This document shows, piece after piece, positions 30,428 through 45,619 of a DNA stretch of 64,000 nucleotides (positions within the stretch are counted from its first letter, which is position 1; each line of letters opens with the position of its first letter). The notes below the pieces were generated by a model, which was not told where the DNA came from, made no database searches, and saw only the letters and a list, made by a program, of their open reading frames with translations. The DNA is taken from contig JAQISU010000246.1 of assembly GCA_029339505.1 (NCBI GenBank), forward strand, positions 894,001-958,000. Direction: 5' to 3'. Origin of the DNA: Unio delphinus. Taxonomy: Eukaryota; Mollusca; Bivalvia; Unionida; Unionidae. Position numbers and translations under genes: made by a program.

Positions 30428-30656
30428 AGCAGCAGAGAGGGTGGATGACAACAAGTTGCGACCAAAATTGATTAAAAAATCGTTTTCATTTTTTTAGTTA
30501 AAATGATTTCGTATGTAGATTTCAATCAATTTTTTTGTCTGAAAACGTTGTAGGGTTCGCCTTTTTTTGGTTAAAATAAGATTATAAGACGGCTCGTTTT
30601 AGGATTTCAATCAAATTTTGTCTAAAAACGTTGTAGGATTCACCCTCTCTGCTGCT
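30428..30656 (-). repeat. Maverick right terminal inverted repeat
   Basis: Reverse complement of the left TIR with scattered substitutions and small indels. Outer end CTCTCTGCTGCT at 30656; inner end repeats AGCAGCAGAGAGGGTG at 30428. Confidence 0.95.
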
Positions 30657-30821
30657 GAAGGAATTGGAGGCAATGGTGGCAGCTGGGGAGTTATCGGTGG
30701 AATAGGAATTGGAAGTACATACTGTCCAAGCAGTTATTGCTTCAACGGTCAGTGTAGTGGACTGGATCGCTATGCCTATTATTTGGGTCGTCGTTGCTAC
30801 TGCAGTTGTGGATCATACTAA
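30657..30821 (+). pseudogene. Glycine-rich secreted protein, copy B, 3' part of exon 2
   Basis: Resumes the exon 2 frame after the target duplication: EGIGGNGGSWGVIGGIGIGS, then a cysteine module CPSSYCFNGQC and RRCYCSCGSY with six cysteines and stop TAA 30819-30821. The module is identical in sequence to that of gene D by eye. The gene was therefore intact or nearly so when the transposon arrived. Confidence 0.85.
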
Positions 30822-31308
30822 CTTGTGAAGACGTTTATTGTACAGTACTCAGAAAATATTGAATATATTATTCACGTTTAAATCACGTTTGTTCAACCAA
30901 TTAAATGGTTTCAGGTATCATTATTTCTTTATACGTTAATTGCCCCATCCTTAAAACCGGAAATTTACTATGAGGAAGTAATCCAATCATGAGTTATAAT
31001 CATATCAGACGTCTTAAAAGACTTAATGTCTAGTGGATTCTTCTCCACTCTCTTGCGACTATATTTATGCCATACTGCTGTCTGTGGAACGGATGCACAT
31101 GCAACATACCTTTACAAAGAGGCACCATGCAAATATAACCTCACAGCAACATACATTTGTTGGTTTTAAATAAATTAAATATTTGAAAAATTCGTCTAAC
31201 CACAGTACAGCAATAACATATTAGCATTTGGTTCACTTATTCCCATTCGCATTTGAAATACATTGGTGTCATGTGGTAACAATATACTTTATTATGTCGA
31301 TTTATATT

Positions 31309-31366
31309 GGATCTCTATGCCTACTATTGGGTCGTCGCTGCTACTGCAGTTGTGGATCATACTAAC
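31309..31366 (+). pseudogene. Duplicated fragment of the glycine-rich gene 3' end
   Basis: Copy of the end of the cysteine module (GGATCTCTATGCCTACTATT onward) with a one-base deletion. It is followed by a second copy of the 3' flank, so about 30770-31260 and 31309-31830 form a diverged tandem duplication. From 31370 to 32150 I see no gene. Confidence 0.75.
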
Positions 31367-32153
31367 TTATGAAGACGTTTATTGTACAGTTCTCAGAAAA
31401 TATTTAATGTATCATTTCATTGAGAATTATTCACGTTTATATCAACTTTTTCAACCAATACAATTAAAAAATTGATATGGGTTCAAGATATAATTATTTC
31501 TATTGACATTTATTATCCAAACCTTAAAACCGGAACCTTACTATGAGGAAGTAATCCATACATGAGTGATAATCTTATTAGTCGTCTTAAAGGAATTATA
31601 TGTCTACTGGATTCTTCTCCAGTCTCTAGCGACTATATTTATGTCATACCGCTATCTGTTGAACGGATGACAATGCACATGCAATATATATTATACAAAG
31701 AGGCACTATGAAATCATAATCCTACAGCTACAAACACGTATTGGTTTAAAACAAGATATATTAACTTTTCGTTTATTTATTCTCATTTGCATTTTAATTA
31801 AAATTGTGGCACGTGATAACAATAAACTTTATATTGTCGAATTTAGTCAAATTTAAAGACACAATCATCATAAAAGCAAATACTGATGGTGAGCCAATAA
31901 AGATAAAATGATTTTAAAAGCAAAGCAATATGGCTGTGTTTGTAATATTGTATATATTATATACTTCCTAACCGTGTGTTTGAACAGTCTTTCTATATCT
32001 ATATTCTTACCAAATCCTCGTTCGTATATGGACACTCAAGATAGACATTAACATTTACTACATCTTGTTCAAATTAGAAATTAAGAACATTTGATAATTA
32101 TTTGCTTACACGAAATCCTGTTCAGGACACAAATTCCAGATTGCATTAAAAGT

Positions 32154-32154
<1 letters not shown>

Positions 32155-32203
<49 letters not shown>
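32155..32203. repeat. (CA)n microsatellite
   Basis: Dinucleotide run. The 800 bases that follow hold no supported gene. Confidence 0.95.
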
Positions 32204-32209
<6 letters not shown>

Positions 32210-33014
32210 AAACACATACGCTCTTGGTACCATTATGTACAATATTAGGATCGGAAGGAGTGGTTGTCCAAAGACTTTCCGAACAGCAATTATGATCTTG
32301 ATATTAGTATTTGCTTCCATCAAGGAAATAGAGGGAGCTCCTTTAAACGTTATGGTTTTATAAGGATGCTCGGAATACCTCCCTTCCTAATTAGGTGTCC
32401 AAAACACTTAATCAAACGTTTTGTGAAATTGATGTCTTGAACAGTGGATAAAATGTAATCAAACATTTTGTTTTCAAAGAAAAATATAAGCATTCAAAAA
32501 TATGACTAGAGCTTGATATATTTTGATTATATGATATGGTACAAAACTTCAGCTCGTTACCTATCACCAGTTTCATTAGAAAATAAGACGCTTTGATAGT
32601 CGAGTTCACATCCTTTCTTTTCGTTAGATATGGTATAACAACCAACCAAGTTATTCTTTTCTCTGATTGCAAAGATGGCAAAATAGTTGCTATAATTATC
32701 CAACAAATCTCACTAGGAGGAGCTGAACCGAAACAGTAAACATATCATGGAAACTATTAAGGTATTTCATAACCATAACCATTTCTTTTTTAAAAGATTT
32801 CTCTATTCATAATGTTAGTACATTGTAATAAATTCTTAATATTGCCTAATATAACATTCCAGTTCATCTGCTCGCATATCTGTGCACATATTTAGAACAT
32901 AGTTCTGAAGCTTAAAACAACTTTGTTACAAACTTGGAGTTGTTTATTGTTTAGAAATTGTACAAAATCTGATGAATAAAACTTCAGTTTGTTCAAGTTT
33001 GCACCATAAAAATT

Positions 33015-34790
<1,776 letters not shown>

Positions 34791-34792
34791 TT

Positions 34793-34901
<109 letters not shown>

Positions 34902-35421
34902 AGTTAATATTGCTGTTAACATCGGCATTATACAAGACTTTATTTGTCCTTTTAGAAAAATAATGCTCAATACTTTTGATATAAATATTTGCTTGAGCTG
35001 CATTATACAATATTTGCATCAATTGACTGAAACGTGCACCAATACTAAAAACATGGAAATTAAATTGTCCATCTTGGCCATATCTAATAATGTCATATAC
35101 AGTGACCGTATTAAGACCAATATTTTTTTAATTAGATAGCATGATTGAGGTAGGGATTTATTATTGCGCAGTTCCCATTTCAAACGATCAGACGAAATCC
35201 TTACCAAACTAAAATAATCTAAATTAAGTAAACATAAACGAAAAAATTTATTTGGAATTCTCTTGTCGCCATTAGTTTTTATAAGAAATTGAAGAATTTT
35301 GAATACTGAATATATATTTGTATATGCAATGAACCAATTATAAATATCGCGCAACTATATATCTGTTTAGGCCAAAATATTTAATTTTATCCATCTGTTT
35401 AATGGAAACATACATTTATTC

Positions 35422-35963
35422 AACAATTAGTATTTCAAAAACGAAAATAACTCTCCTTGTCCAATAAACCATACTCGTTAAATATACGTGTCGCTCTTTA
35501 GGTGATGTGATGCCCAGGAAGTTAAAGTAGCTACAGAGAGCTGAACTAGAGCCTATTTTTGTTGCCTGGAGGGAAATTGTAAGGATCATGTAGTCGATTG
35601 GGAATTAGTATGCGCTCTCCGCAGACCATCCCATTGGATCCCATAAACAAATCGCGTTGAGACATTGCGCTGTAATAACATTTGTCGTTTTAACAATTAG
35701 TATTCCAAAAACGAAAATAACTCTCCTTGTCCAATAAACCATACTCGTTAAATATACGTGTCGTTCTTTAGGTGATGTGATGCCCAGGAAGTTAAAGTAG
35801 CTACAGAGAGCTGAACTAGAGCCTATTTTTGTTGCCTGGAGGGAAATTGTAAGGATCATGTAGTCGATTGGGAATTAGTATGCGCTCTCCTCAGACCATC
35901 CCATTGAATCCCATAAACAAATCGCGTTGAAACATTGCGCTGTAATAACATTTGTCGTTTTAA
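35422..35963. repeat. 270 bp tandem duplication
   Basis: 35422-35691 and 35692-35963 are nearly identical (a few substitutions, for example CTCCGCAG against CTCCTCAG). No coding content recognised. Confidence 0.9.
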
Positions 35964-36085
35964 TTTGACATGGTGCTATAAATCACAAGTATGTACAATT
36001 AACAGTGGACATAACGAAAACAGACACACAACTTGCAAAGATAATTGAATAGGAAGTACTGTCCTTATCTCACCTTGCAAAATAA

Positions 36086-36125
36086 GGATCGGTGGTTCAG
36101 CGGTAGAATTCCCGTCCGATGCATA
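36086..36125 (+). tRNA. Truncated tRNA-Gly-like fragment (not functional)
   Basis: GGATCGGTGGTTCAGCGGTA followed by GAATTCCCGTC matches the acceptor, D-arm and anticodon 5' stem of tRNA-Gly; it jumps directly to CGATGCA, the 3' acceptor strand. The anticodon loop, variable and T arms are deleted. Flanking 36130-37300 holds no supported gene. Confidence 0.6.
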
Positions 36126-37309
36126 TTTATTTTCACCAGGAATTTCTGATTTTTACTGTCATTTATTGTGATTAATCTTATATCCATTATTGATATCTAT
36201 AACGATCCCAAATGAAAACAAAAATAAGCGATTTCAATAACCATTCGTTCTCTAGTGTGGCTCAAAAACCTTTTTACTTTTACCGTTATTTCGTCTATCA
36301 ATCGTCATATTCTGCTGGATTGTTTTTAAAGGATTTTATGATTCCCATTCAATGTAATACAGAGCATTTAACAACAGTTTTTCACAAGGATGTAAATGTA
36401 TATTAAGTAAATTGTACAATATATAATTTGAAAGCATTTTCAATACAACTTAGTTTCCTCTCACAAAATCATGAATCAATTTTACATCTTCCTGTCTATA
36501 TTCATGATAATTCAATTATTAATAAATTGAGAGAAATCAATATCGTGTAGCCTCTATATAGGCGCAAGTATCCTGGCAGCATTATTGCCCAGCGTACTAT
36601 AACCGTGAAGCGCAATTTTCCACTTGAAGTAATATCAGTACAGTATAACATGACATTTTAATCTGGAGTGCTTTACGATGAATCAGTGCAAGGCTAATAG
36701 TCTCTGCCAATGTGATGAAGAAGGGCCGAAGCAACAGCTTGCACACGATGTTATAAGTATCTGCGGAGTTGTCGGTGCACAGATTCTAACTACTGTCACA
36801 TCGACAATTTTCGGTGTCCATGCATGAAACATGATGAAAGAGGTGTTAACTTTAGCAAAGATGAAAGACAGATGAAAAAGACTGACAAGTAGGAGGAATA
36901 TTAGGTTATGGTTGATATGGAAGTGTAGAATGGTGAGACAGATAACATAACAATGCCCTTGTGCAGGAGGTTGATGTTTCATGTAAAGATTAAACAGATG
37001 TTAAGTGGGAGAAGAATAAGAAAAGATAAGCCTATGACGGAGTGAAGCAGTCACATTGGATATTTTAGATGATGATGATTGTAATAGGGATAAGTTATGT
37101 GTAGTTGATAATGATACCATAGATAAAGATATTTCACGTAAAATAGAAGGGTCGGTGGAAGAAAGAATGCTTTTGTGAACAATGACTAGAAAAAAATAGT
37201 CCTTTGATTCTCGCGATTGCTACAGGTAAATCGCCATTGGATTCTAAAGAAAACGATGCCTGTGAAGATGTCAAATAAAGCATGAACTTAAAATCAATTT
37301 CTGCTTTGA

Positions 37310-37444
<135 letters not shown>

Positions 37445-37903
37445 CAGGTATAAAAGTCATTAGTTTACAAGGTGAGAATTAAACATTAAAATGCACACTG
37501 ACGATAAAGTGACAGGTTTAATAATTATTAGTGAAACAAATGAGGTCTAATTTCTTGATGAAACAATTTATATATTCATGTTAAACGATATTATCGATAT
37601 CATTACCTTGGCAGGTTATTGCAACACAACGTTCGTGGAACTGATGGACAAAACAAAGGTACATAACATTATATACAATTAAATAATGTTGAACTTTGGA
37701 CATCAATAAATAAAGGTTCTTTTATATTTTTTCGAAAATAATTTTATTTTATTAAGTGAACTGAAACAAAGGATGACGAATTAGTTTTCGGTCTCCTTCA
37801 AACAGCTTTATGAGTGCAAAACATAATATACATGTCACGGAATTGTAAAAACCCTTTTATTTATTAAATACATGTACTAGTGTTTTGTTTGTATGTACAT
37901 GGG

Positions 37904-37906
<3 letters not shown>

Positions 37907-37972
<66 letters not shown>

Positions 37973-38141
37973 CAATATCACAATCATAATAATAATAATA
38001 ACAACAACAATAATAATAATAATAAAATAATAATAATAATAATAATAATAATCATAATCACAATCACACTCATAATAATAATAACAATAAAAATAATCAT
38101 AATCATAATCACAATCATAATAATAATAATATAACAACAAC

Positions 38142-38190
<49 letters not shown>

Positions 38191-38207
38191 TAACAATAAT
38201 AGTAATC
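37907..38207. repeat. (AAT)n-derived microsatellite with CAT/CAA interruptions
   Basis: Trinucleotide array with ATC and ACA variants. From 38210 to 39090 no supported gene. Confidence 0.95.
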
Positions 38208-39094
38208 ATAATCATAACCGCAATGAATATATGCTACATTTTTACTATATAAGTAAAATACGTTTGTTACTGTTTGAGTAAAACGCATATTTCTTTTTTG
38301 ATGAAATCACTGTGAATCATTCATCTATTCTCATTGTGCCGTGTAATGTCATTCATTTATATTTTGTATTTGTACTTTTATTATTTAAGTTCATGCGTTT
38401 TATGTTTTATGTTAATTGATGAAATATTTGGATCGTATAAACGCACATATTATCATAATTAATTTTTCATTGAAATCATTTGTCATTAAATATTGTAATT
38501 GTAATTTTTTTTCAGGTGCTATATAAAGCGAAATGTGCGATTGAAATCTATAACAATAGTATCTTGTTTATTAGTCCTTAAAAATACCGACAAAATAAAT
38601 TTTTCATATATCTGTAACTGTTGATGAAAAATGTAAATATTCACTTTTTCAATTATGAAAATTAGTTTGCACATGAAGATAAAGATATGTGTAATGGTAC
38701 AATAACTATTGTTGAAATACGCGCCTCTATAATAGTTTGTCTGAAATGAAAACTCTTGTCCGGACCTATTGAGAGTGAAGAGTTATTGTCAATTTCGTGG
38801 ATCTCTATACATGACTTTTTGTTCCATATATGTCAGTGCCAATAACGAATCAGTTATATCGGAGTCAGTGAGACAGTCTCTATCACTCTTTTATTACAAC
38901 TAACCCGATAATAGAAGCTCACATATTTGCTGTCTTATTCGTTTGCTTAATGCAGATAATACAATTTCGCCTAGGATTTTTGGATAATCGCTTGAAATAT
39001 GTCATACGCAAAATTATATCTACAACTCAAACATGATTTATAAGTGAAAGATATATTGTTGACATTATAGTCACATTAACATATGCATATGGTT

Positions 39095-40840
39095 GAGAGG
39101 GAGAAGCATATGGGGTATATTCTAAAAATTGAGCAGCGATAACTGTTAATAGGGCCATTATCTAATATTATGAACATTTGTCTTTGGCAAAACTTTCATT
39201 CAGTAGATACAATTATTTTATAGTGAAATTAAAGGCAGTGTAAATGTAAAATTAAAAGGTCCATTAATAAATCCGAAAGTGTACTTCGTTATAAAGGTTA
39301 TTTTGTAAAAGTAAACAAATAAACAAGAAACGTGAACAGATTGGATCTTGTAATATCTCTAATGAATATTGCATACATTTACAAATTGAAACTTATGATA
39401 AGGTTATAGTAATTTGGGAAAATATATATAGGTTACTGGATATTTGGATATTTTCAGCATTTTGTATGTTTTCTAAATTCATGTTTTTTTTTAATTTGTT
39501 TGTTGTGTTTTTTTTTTTCTTCTTTTGTTTTTTTTTTCTCTCTTTTCTAGTCATATTATTATCGATGTTGTAAAGCGCCTATAGCTTCTAAAGATTGTAT
39601 TTTTATTTTAAGAGAATCCTACAAAAATACACCGTTTACCCTGTTTTATTATTCGATTAGACATAATATAAACTCTTGTTGCTTTCTCCAAAGGTCATAC
39701 AATTAATGAAATCGTTTTCATGAACAAGGTCAATCCCACTTTGACTTGACTCAACGCATATATAACTTGTGCCAAAATAATTTTTCAGTAATGTCTCATG
39801 TATCGTGACACTTGTTGCCTGTTAATAGAGAATTAGCAATAACAGAAAATACCGCACAAAAGATTGATTTTGAAAATATTGAATGAAAGAGTTTGTTTGT
39901 TTACCTTAATTTGGTTTTAAACTATTTAAACACATTTAAATCTAGTGACATCATAAGAGACTAGTAAAATTGATTGATGCCACTACGCTTGGATACGCAT
40001 GATCATGACTTAACATACTTCTTTACCTGGGTTTTATTTCTTTCTGTGTCATTTCCAAGATATTCTTTTCGCGGAAATAGTTTAACTATCGTTGTTCTTT
40101 CTGTGAACCTTTTCAATATATTGTTAGGTTTTGTCCATTCTAGCTTATAAATATATCGGTCGCGCCTATTCTCCATGAGCGTATGGGAAACATGCATATA
40201 ATTGTGATATACATCCGTTTATCTGCAAGTGAGCATGATGGAGAAACAAACTAAGACAAAGAGTTTAAATTATCGAATACAATATCTCCATTTCACATAG
40301 ATTTTAACATGTGTACCTTTTTGACCTCTGTATGTTGATATTTTCACATGGCAGTTAATACGACGGTCATTAATCATAATTTGTTTATGTCAAACAGTAA
40401 AAACTCTTTCTCAGGCTCAGAATAAAACACGTATGACGTTTTACACATGTATATATTTTAAACTATGATTACTCATGATTACTATTTAAACTTACAATAA
40501 AAACAAACGGAATTTAATATAAATTTTCAAACCTCCATTTTCAAATCAGACAATATCTGGCATATCTCGTCCCTCTCATTAGAAAACATTTTGTGTAGGC
40601 CGCGTTGCGTGGGGCATTAATTATATTAGTATAAGCTGAATAACGTTTCATAATACCCCCTCTACTCGCAATTAGTACAAATTCACTAACTCTGAGACCT
40701 CTTGACCTCATGCTAATTGTCTTCTACTATATGTGTATTTAGTTACTCATAACACCGTAAGGCTAACAATCCACACGTTTTCCCCAGTACAGTTTAATTA
40801 CCTTACTGATTTGTTTTAGTTTGTTCAAGTTGTGTAATGT
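39095..40840. repeat. Segmental duplication, copy 1 (direct)
   Basis: Nearly collinear with 62290-64000 and very similar throughout, with a few indels. The right copy is cut by the window edge. The unit holds no recognisable gene. The start-to-start distance is about 23.2 kb. Confidence 0.9.
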
Positions 40841-41344
40841 TTCGTTTCATAAAGTACCATTGTTACTTAGCCAGAACCAAATTACAATCGATAAAGATGA
40901 GATACATCAACCATCATAGCATAATATTCGACTGCATAGTCAAGCTAAAGTAGATATCACTAAAGAAATAATTGATTGTTTGTCTAGAAAGACGTTAAGA
41001 AACTTAGTTGATTAAGATACTAATTAATCCCAACGTACCCGTACAATGATTAAGTCAGATTTCAGCAAGAGCACTGAAAGGTTTAATACACGTACTACAT
41101 GTTTTTTAATAAAACGTATATACGTTATCAAAGTGCATTTGCTGGAGAACTTTATCGTACACAGTTTCATATCAATCTAATTACTTTTGCACTGATCTTA
41201 TTATCTAGATTGCTAGCTATATATTTACTTACGTATATATTATTCTTTATGTATTATTGTGTACAGATCAAGTATACATGTACTAAAACTGTTTCAAAAT
41301 TTCGCTCGGTCACATTTTCACCCCTTATCTTAAATCTACAACAA

Positions 41345-41612
41345 CATGCTGTTGTTGTTGTTGTTGTTGTTGTTATAGGGCTTAACGCCATTATTCAGCA
41401 CAAGATAGGATATACATGGCGGACAGTATTAATTGTGAAGGAAGAACCTGGAAAACCCCGGAAAGAACCACCGACCCATGAGAAGCTACCGGTAAGCTTT
41501 CTCACATATCCACATTGTCCGAATCCGAGATTCGAACCCACGCAGACAGAGGTGTGATGGCAATGATCCGTAACGGAGAGCGCTTTAGACCACTCGGCCA
41601 CTCGGGGCCCCA
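41345..41612 (-). mobile_element. tRNA-derived SINE, nearly full length
   Basis: On the minus strand it begins GGGGCCCCGAGTGGCCGAGT (A-box region of a tRNA-Ser/Leu-like head) and has a B-box GTGGGTTCGAATC. A unique body follows, ending in GGCGTTAAGCCCTATAACAA with an (AAC)n tail. The conserved GCGTTAAGCCC plus ACA repeats matches molluscan V/Meta-type SINE tails such as RUDI-like elements; the family name is recall, not search. Confidence 0.75.
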
Positions 41613-41773
41613 CAGAAACATGTAACGTAAGCCAAGTTCAAGCCATTGTAGGCAGGCAGATTTCCAACAACTTTAAGAGAACTCAACCAAATTTGTTATA
41701 CACTTGTCATTTGAAAGTGATGAATGAGACTCTGAATTATTACTCATTATGTTTAAAACATAACCTGATACAA

Positions 41774-41965
41774 ACAACAATTGAGAATATTAAATTTATG
41801 ATAACCCACACTTTACCTCACCCCTTAGTCTATACCAACAACAATTGAGAATATTAAATTTATGATAAACCACACTTTACCTCACCCCTTGGTTTATACC
41901 AACAACAATTGAGAATATTAAATTTATGATAAACCACACTTTACCTCACCCCTTGGTCTATACAA
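41774..41965. repeat. 64 bp tandem repeat, 3 copies
   Basis: Units start at 41774, 41838 and 41902 with ACAACAATTGAGAATATTAA and end at TTGGTCTATAC. No gene from 41970 to 43100. Confidence 0.9.
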
Positions 41966-43439
41966 ATAGTTAGTGCTTTTCTTCTCACATATGTAACATA
42001 TGTCACTAATGCTGATGAGGTTTTATAAGGAATCAAATCTATCAACATAAATAACCTGGCATTTTCTCATTTCCTCATTTGTCATGTGATTGAATCCAAT
42101 AAATGGCAAACTGATTTTAATTTTCTCTTGCCCATATAAAGCTGCAAACAACTGGCAGTTTATGCAAAATATCTATAGCCAACTATTATCCTCAAAAAAA
42201 TGTTATAAATCGAGGGTTAGTATTCCATTTGTTACTGTATAAAAACTATTTGTCCTTTAGTGAAAATTGTCTGAACTGGTGTTCACACTTTTCAAACTGT
42301 AAACCCTGGCTATTGGAAGGAAATGCAAACGTTAAGAACTAAAAAACATCTGCGCAGTCCCTTTATCCAAATCAATCGGTGTTAGGGAGAAAGCATTTAT
42401 TTCAACCAATTCTACAGTAACAATATTTGTCAGTATTTTGTCTCCCCCAACTTAAAACGGTGAAAGTTTTTTCTGGCCATAAACGTGTATTCCATACTTA
42501 TCTTAAAAACGGAACATTATATCATTCAAAGGACATAAAAGAGATATTTCAAGAAATGGAAACTTTATGGAACCATAATGAATAAACTATAACGGAGAAC
42601 TGAATTTATCCTGTCTGACTTTTGTTCTGTGTTTGTAATATATATTGTATTCCTATCCTGAAATCCTAACTATTTTCAGCATTCAAAACTATATATTTTA
42701 ATTTGAAGCTTCGTTAGCATGTTTTCTTTTCTATGATCACGATCGATTTGAAATATGTGATATAGCTTGAATGGACAAGACAATGAATATGACAATATCA
42801 TAAAACCACAGAGACAAGAAAAGGTCAAAATATACCGTTTTAAATTATGTATTGCGTCACCTAGGAATTATGTTATTGTGTGCGAAGTTATAACTGACGC
42901 ACGTACAAAGGGAATATTTGAATATCAATACCTTATCTTAAATGAAATTTAGAGTGATATATTTCTGTTCGTTTTTGCCTTATCTAGATTGGTTAGCTGT
43001 CGAATCCTAGACAAGTGCAGTCTTTATTGTTTGAATCTGACATAGCTTAAGTCATTACGCGGTGTTTACGCAATATTTTCATCCTGATCAGATATTTTGT
43101 TTTAAGGAAAAATGAGAAACCTGTGTTTGTACAAATGGTACCGTTATACAAATACTGGCCTACCGCGGCTGCTATGGTGGTGCGTTATGAAGTGGCATGG
43201 TGCGAAGACATCCCATTCACAAGTGAAGCAGTATAACCACCCCGCCAGAGCAAGCTCATTTGCTTGTAGTTTGACTGAATGGAAAGAGCCAGGCCAGGGA
43301 ATCAGAAAAGAGTAGGGATAATGTCTTCATCGACAAAAAAGACCGGCTCTACAATAACTCGTCCACGAAATGCAGCGTTCTTCAGATAATATACGTTTTG
43401 ACTGAGGATAACTTATTTCATCATTTCGCACTGTCGTCT

Positions 43440-44150
43440 GTCTCTGTAGATCTTGATCGAATAACAACTCTGCGACCCAATCGGCGACTCTTCGACCAAC
43501 CCAAGTCAGCGACCGGCAGAAGGAAGAGTCCACGACTGTGCTACCAACTCTGCGACCATGACGGCGACCGGAAGAAGACATCGTGGACTACTTTGCAACC
43601 AAGTCGGTGACCAGAGGAAGACCCAGCCGACGCGACATTGCGACTCAGTCGGCTACTATACGACTAAACCTGAGACCAAGCCTGAGACCGCAAAAAACCA
43701 GTCGGCAGCGATGTCACGCTCGGCGACTCTTGGTCCACTTTGACAAATAGAAAAAAGACACAGTCGACGAATCTGTTAAAAAGTCTGCGACACAGTCAGC
43801 AATACACTCGGTGGCTCTGCGACACAGTGGGCAACTCTGCTACCAAATCGACGTCCAGAAATAGACCCATCGGCGACTCTGAGACCAAGTCTGCGAGGCA
43901 GTCTGTGAGATCGGCCGACTCTGATACCATGTCAGTGGCCAGAAGAAGACACAGTTAGCGAATCTTTAACCAAGACAGCTATCATATGGCGACCCTACGA
44001 CACAGACTGCGATCAAGTCGACGCCTCTGCGACGAAAGCAATGACACAGTCGACGACTCGGTGACCCAGAGGAAGATCCAGTCGACGACCACAAAACACC
44101 CAGTGGACGACTCAACGACGCAGCTGGCGACCCAGTTAGCGACAAGAAGC
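43440..44150. repeat. GC-rich degenerate repeat region
   Basis: Variations on CGGCGACTCTGCGACC(A)AGT recur at irregular spacing over 700 bp, in strong compositional contrast with the AT-rich surroundings. Three or more overlapping short frames are present because stops are rare; none has a domain. Confidence 0.6.
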
Positions 44151-44990
44151 CATAAATAAGACAGTAGAAATCTGTCTCGCTCTGAAGTAACAGTCGTCCG
44201 ATTTAGCGGTGTATCACTCCCAAAAGAAGAAAGACCTGTCCTAAAAAACTGTAGAGGGTGGAGGTCATTCGACTACAATACTAATTAGAGATTCCATGAC
44301 TACATTATGAAAGCACTACACTAGTTTACTAGTTTAACAAAAGAGCGCAACTCTAACCTTTATTAAGTTAAATAAATGCAACATGCCTTAGATATTCAGA
44401 CAACTAAAAGTTAATTTATTTTTAAGTCCTCTTATTTAATAGCATATCGAAGTAGTTATCAAACGAAATTTAAGCTTAGTAGGACAAAAGGGGTAGGTGT
44501 GGGTATTGATTTCCCATTGGCCTCGCGGTGATCACATAATGATGCAATAAATAAATCGAGTAGGTGGGAAGTCAAGTGTATATACTCCTTATATCTGTAT
44601 TCAAGTTTGAATACAAACTGACAATTGGTACAAGGGTGAGTTGGTAAATACCGATGTATTGCTGCATTCTCTTGCTTCATATAAAATGTCATATAGCATA
44701 AACTTCACAAGTGGGAACACTACATTCCTAAAATTACCAAAACTACATGATTAACCTGAGAAGATAATCGCAGTTCATACCTGAATTCTTTCACGTACGA
44801 GGATCTAGTAACATTTTTAATAATTATGTAAACAAAATCAGATTTGTGATAAAGTTTTAATACGTTTAGGGTTTTAGGTCAGAAAATATCCACGCTAAAA
44901 GTGATCAGGTGAAGTGAATTAAAATATTTTCTACAGTGATATTTTAAAACTGTTTGCATATAAATGTTTGTCATTAAAGGGTAAGATTTA

Positions 44991-45172
44991 CAGTTTGTTA
45001 ATACCCTTTTAATTTCCAGGCTAAGGTTGGTCTTATCAGTTGTTAATACCATTTTTATTTACAGGCTACGGTAAGTCTTGTTAGTTGTTCATACCCTTTT
45101 AATTTCCCGGCTAAGGTTGGTCTTGTCAGTTGTTAATACCCATTTAATTTACAGGCTATGGTAGGTCATAGA
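44991..45172. repeat. Tandem repeat of about 44 bp, 4 copies
   Basis: Copies contain GTTAATACCCTTTTAATTTC followed by CAGGCTAAGGTTGGTCTT with substitutions. Confidence 0.85.
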
Positions 45173-45619
45173 TATTGAACAGTTTCTACATATTAAGTTG
45201 GTTAAAAGTAGTATTTCGTAACTTTATATGATGCGGATATTCTCATTTGGTTGAGTATAAAACGCTAATTAGTGATAAGTGAATAGTTAGAATGCAATTA
45301 ACTCATAGAGATGAAAATGTGTACATTTTGACGCTAAATTTTCTTGTCAAATTGCTTATCATTAGATTTTTTTACTGTATTTGCCATTGAGAAGTAAGCT
45401 AGTAATGATGTCCCTCAGTACACAACAACTGCAAATCCTCTAAATGCATTCCGGGCGACTGGACAGCCTCTTTAGGATAGCACTGCCCACCCTCATGCGA
45501 TGAAATAGCACGTCCTACACCATCTGACCAGCTTAACGCGGATGTAGATCATCCCAATGGTGGTCAAATAATTACAACCAAAAGAACTGACTCAGTCTCG
45601 GAGACTGGGTCAACATGAA

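Larger units (their letters stand above)
14970..30656. mobile_element. Maverick/Polinton DNA transposon (adintovirus-like), 15.7 kb, apparently near intact
   Basis: It is bounded by about 230 bp inverted repeats that start AGCAGCAGAGAGGGTG, and flanked by GAAGG on both sides (TGAAGGA if the terminal A/T pair is assigned to the target). It carries the diagnostic Maverick set: DDE integrase, family B DNA polymerase, packaging ATPase, adenovirus-type cysteine protease, double-jelly-roll capsid protein, minor capsid candidates and a PLA2 protein. The left gene block (ATPase, PLA2 protein, integrase, polymerase) includes divergent and convergent pairs. From about 21.36 kb to 30.36 kb all genes read rightward. 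Only two apparent frame interruptions were found and both sit on the same slippery heptamer. Flanking host sequence reads in frame across the empty site, so insertion was precise. Confidence 0.95.
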
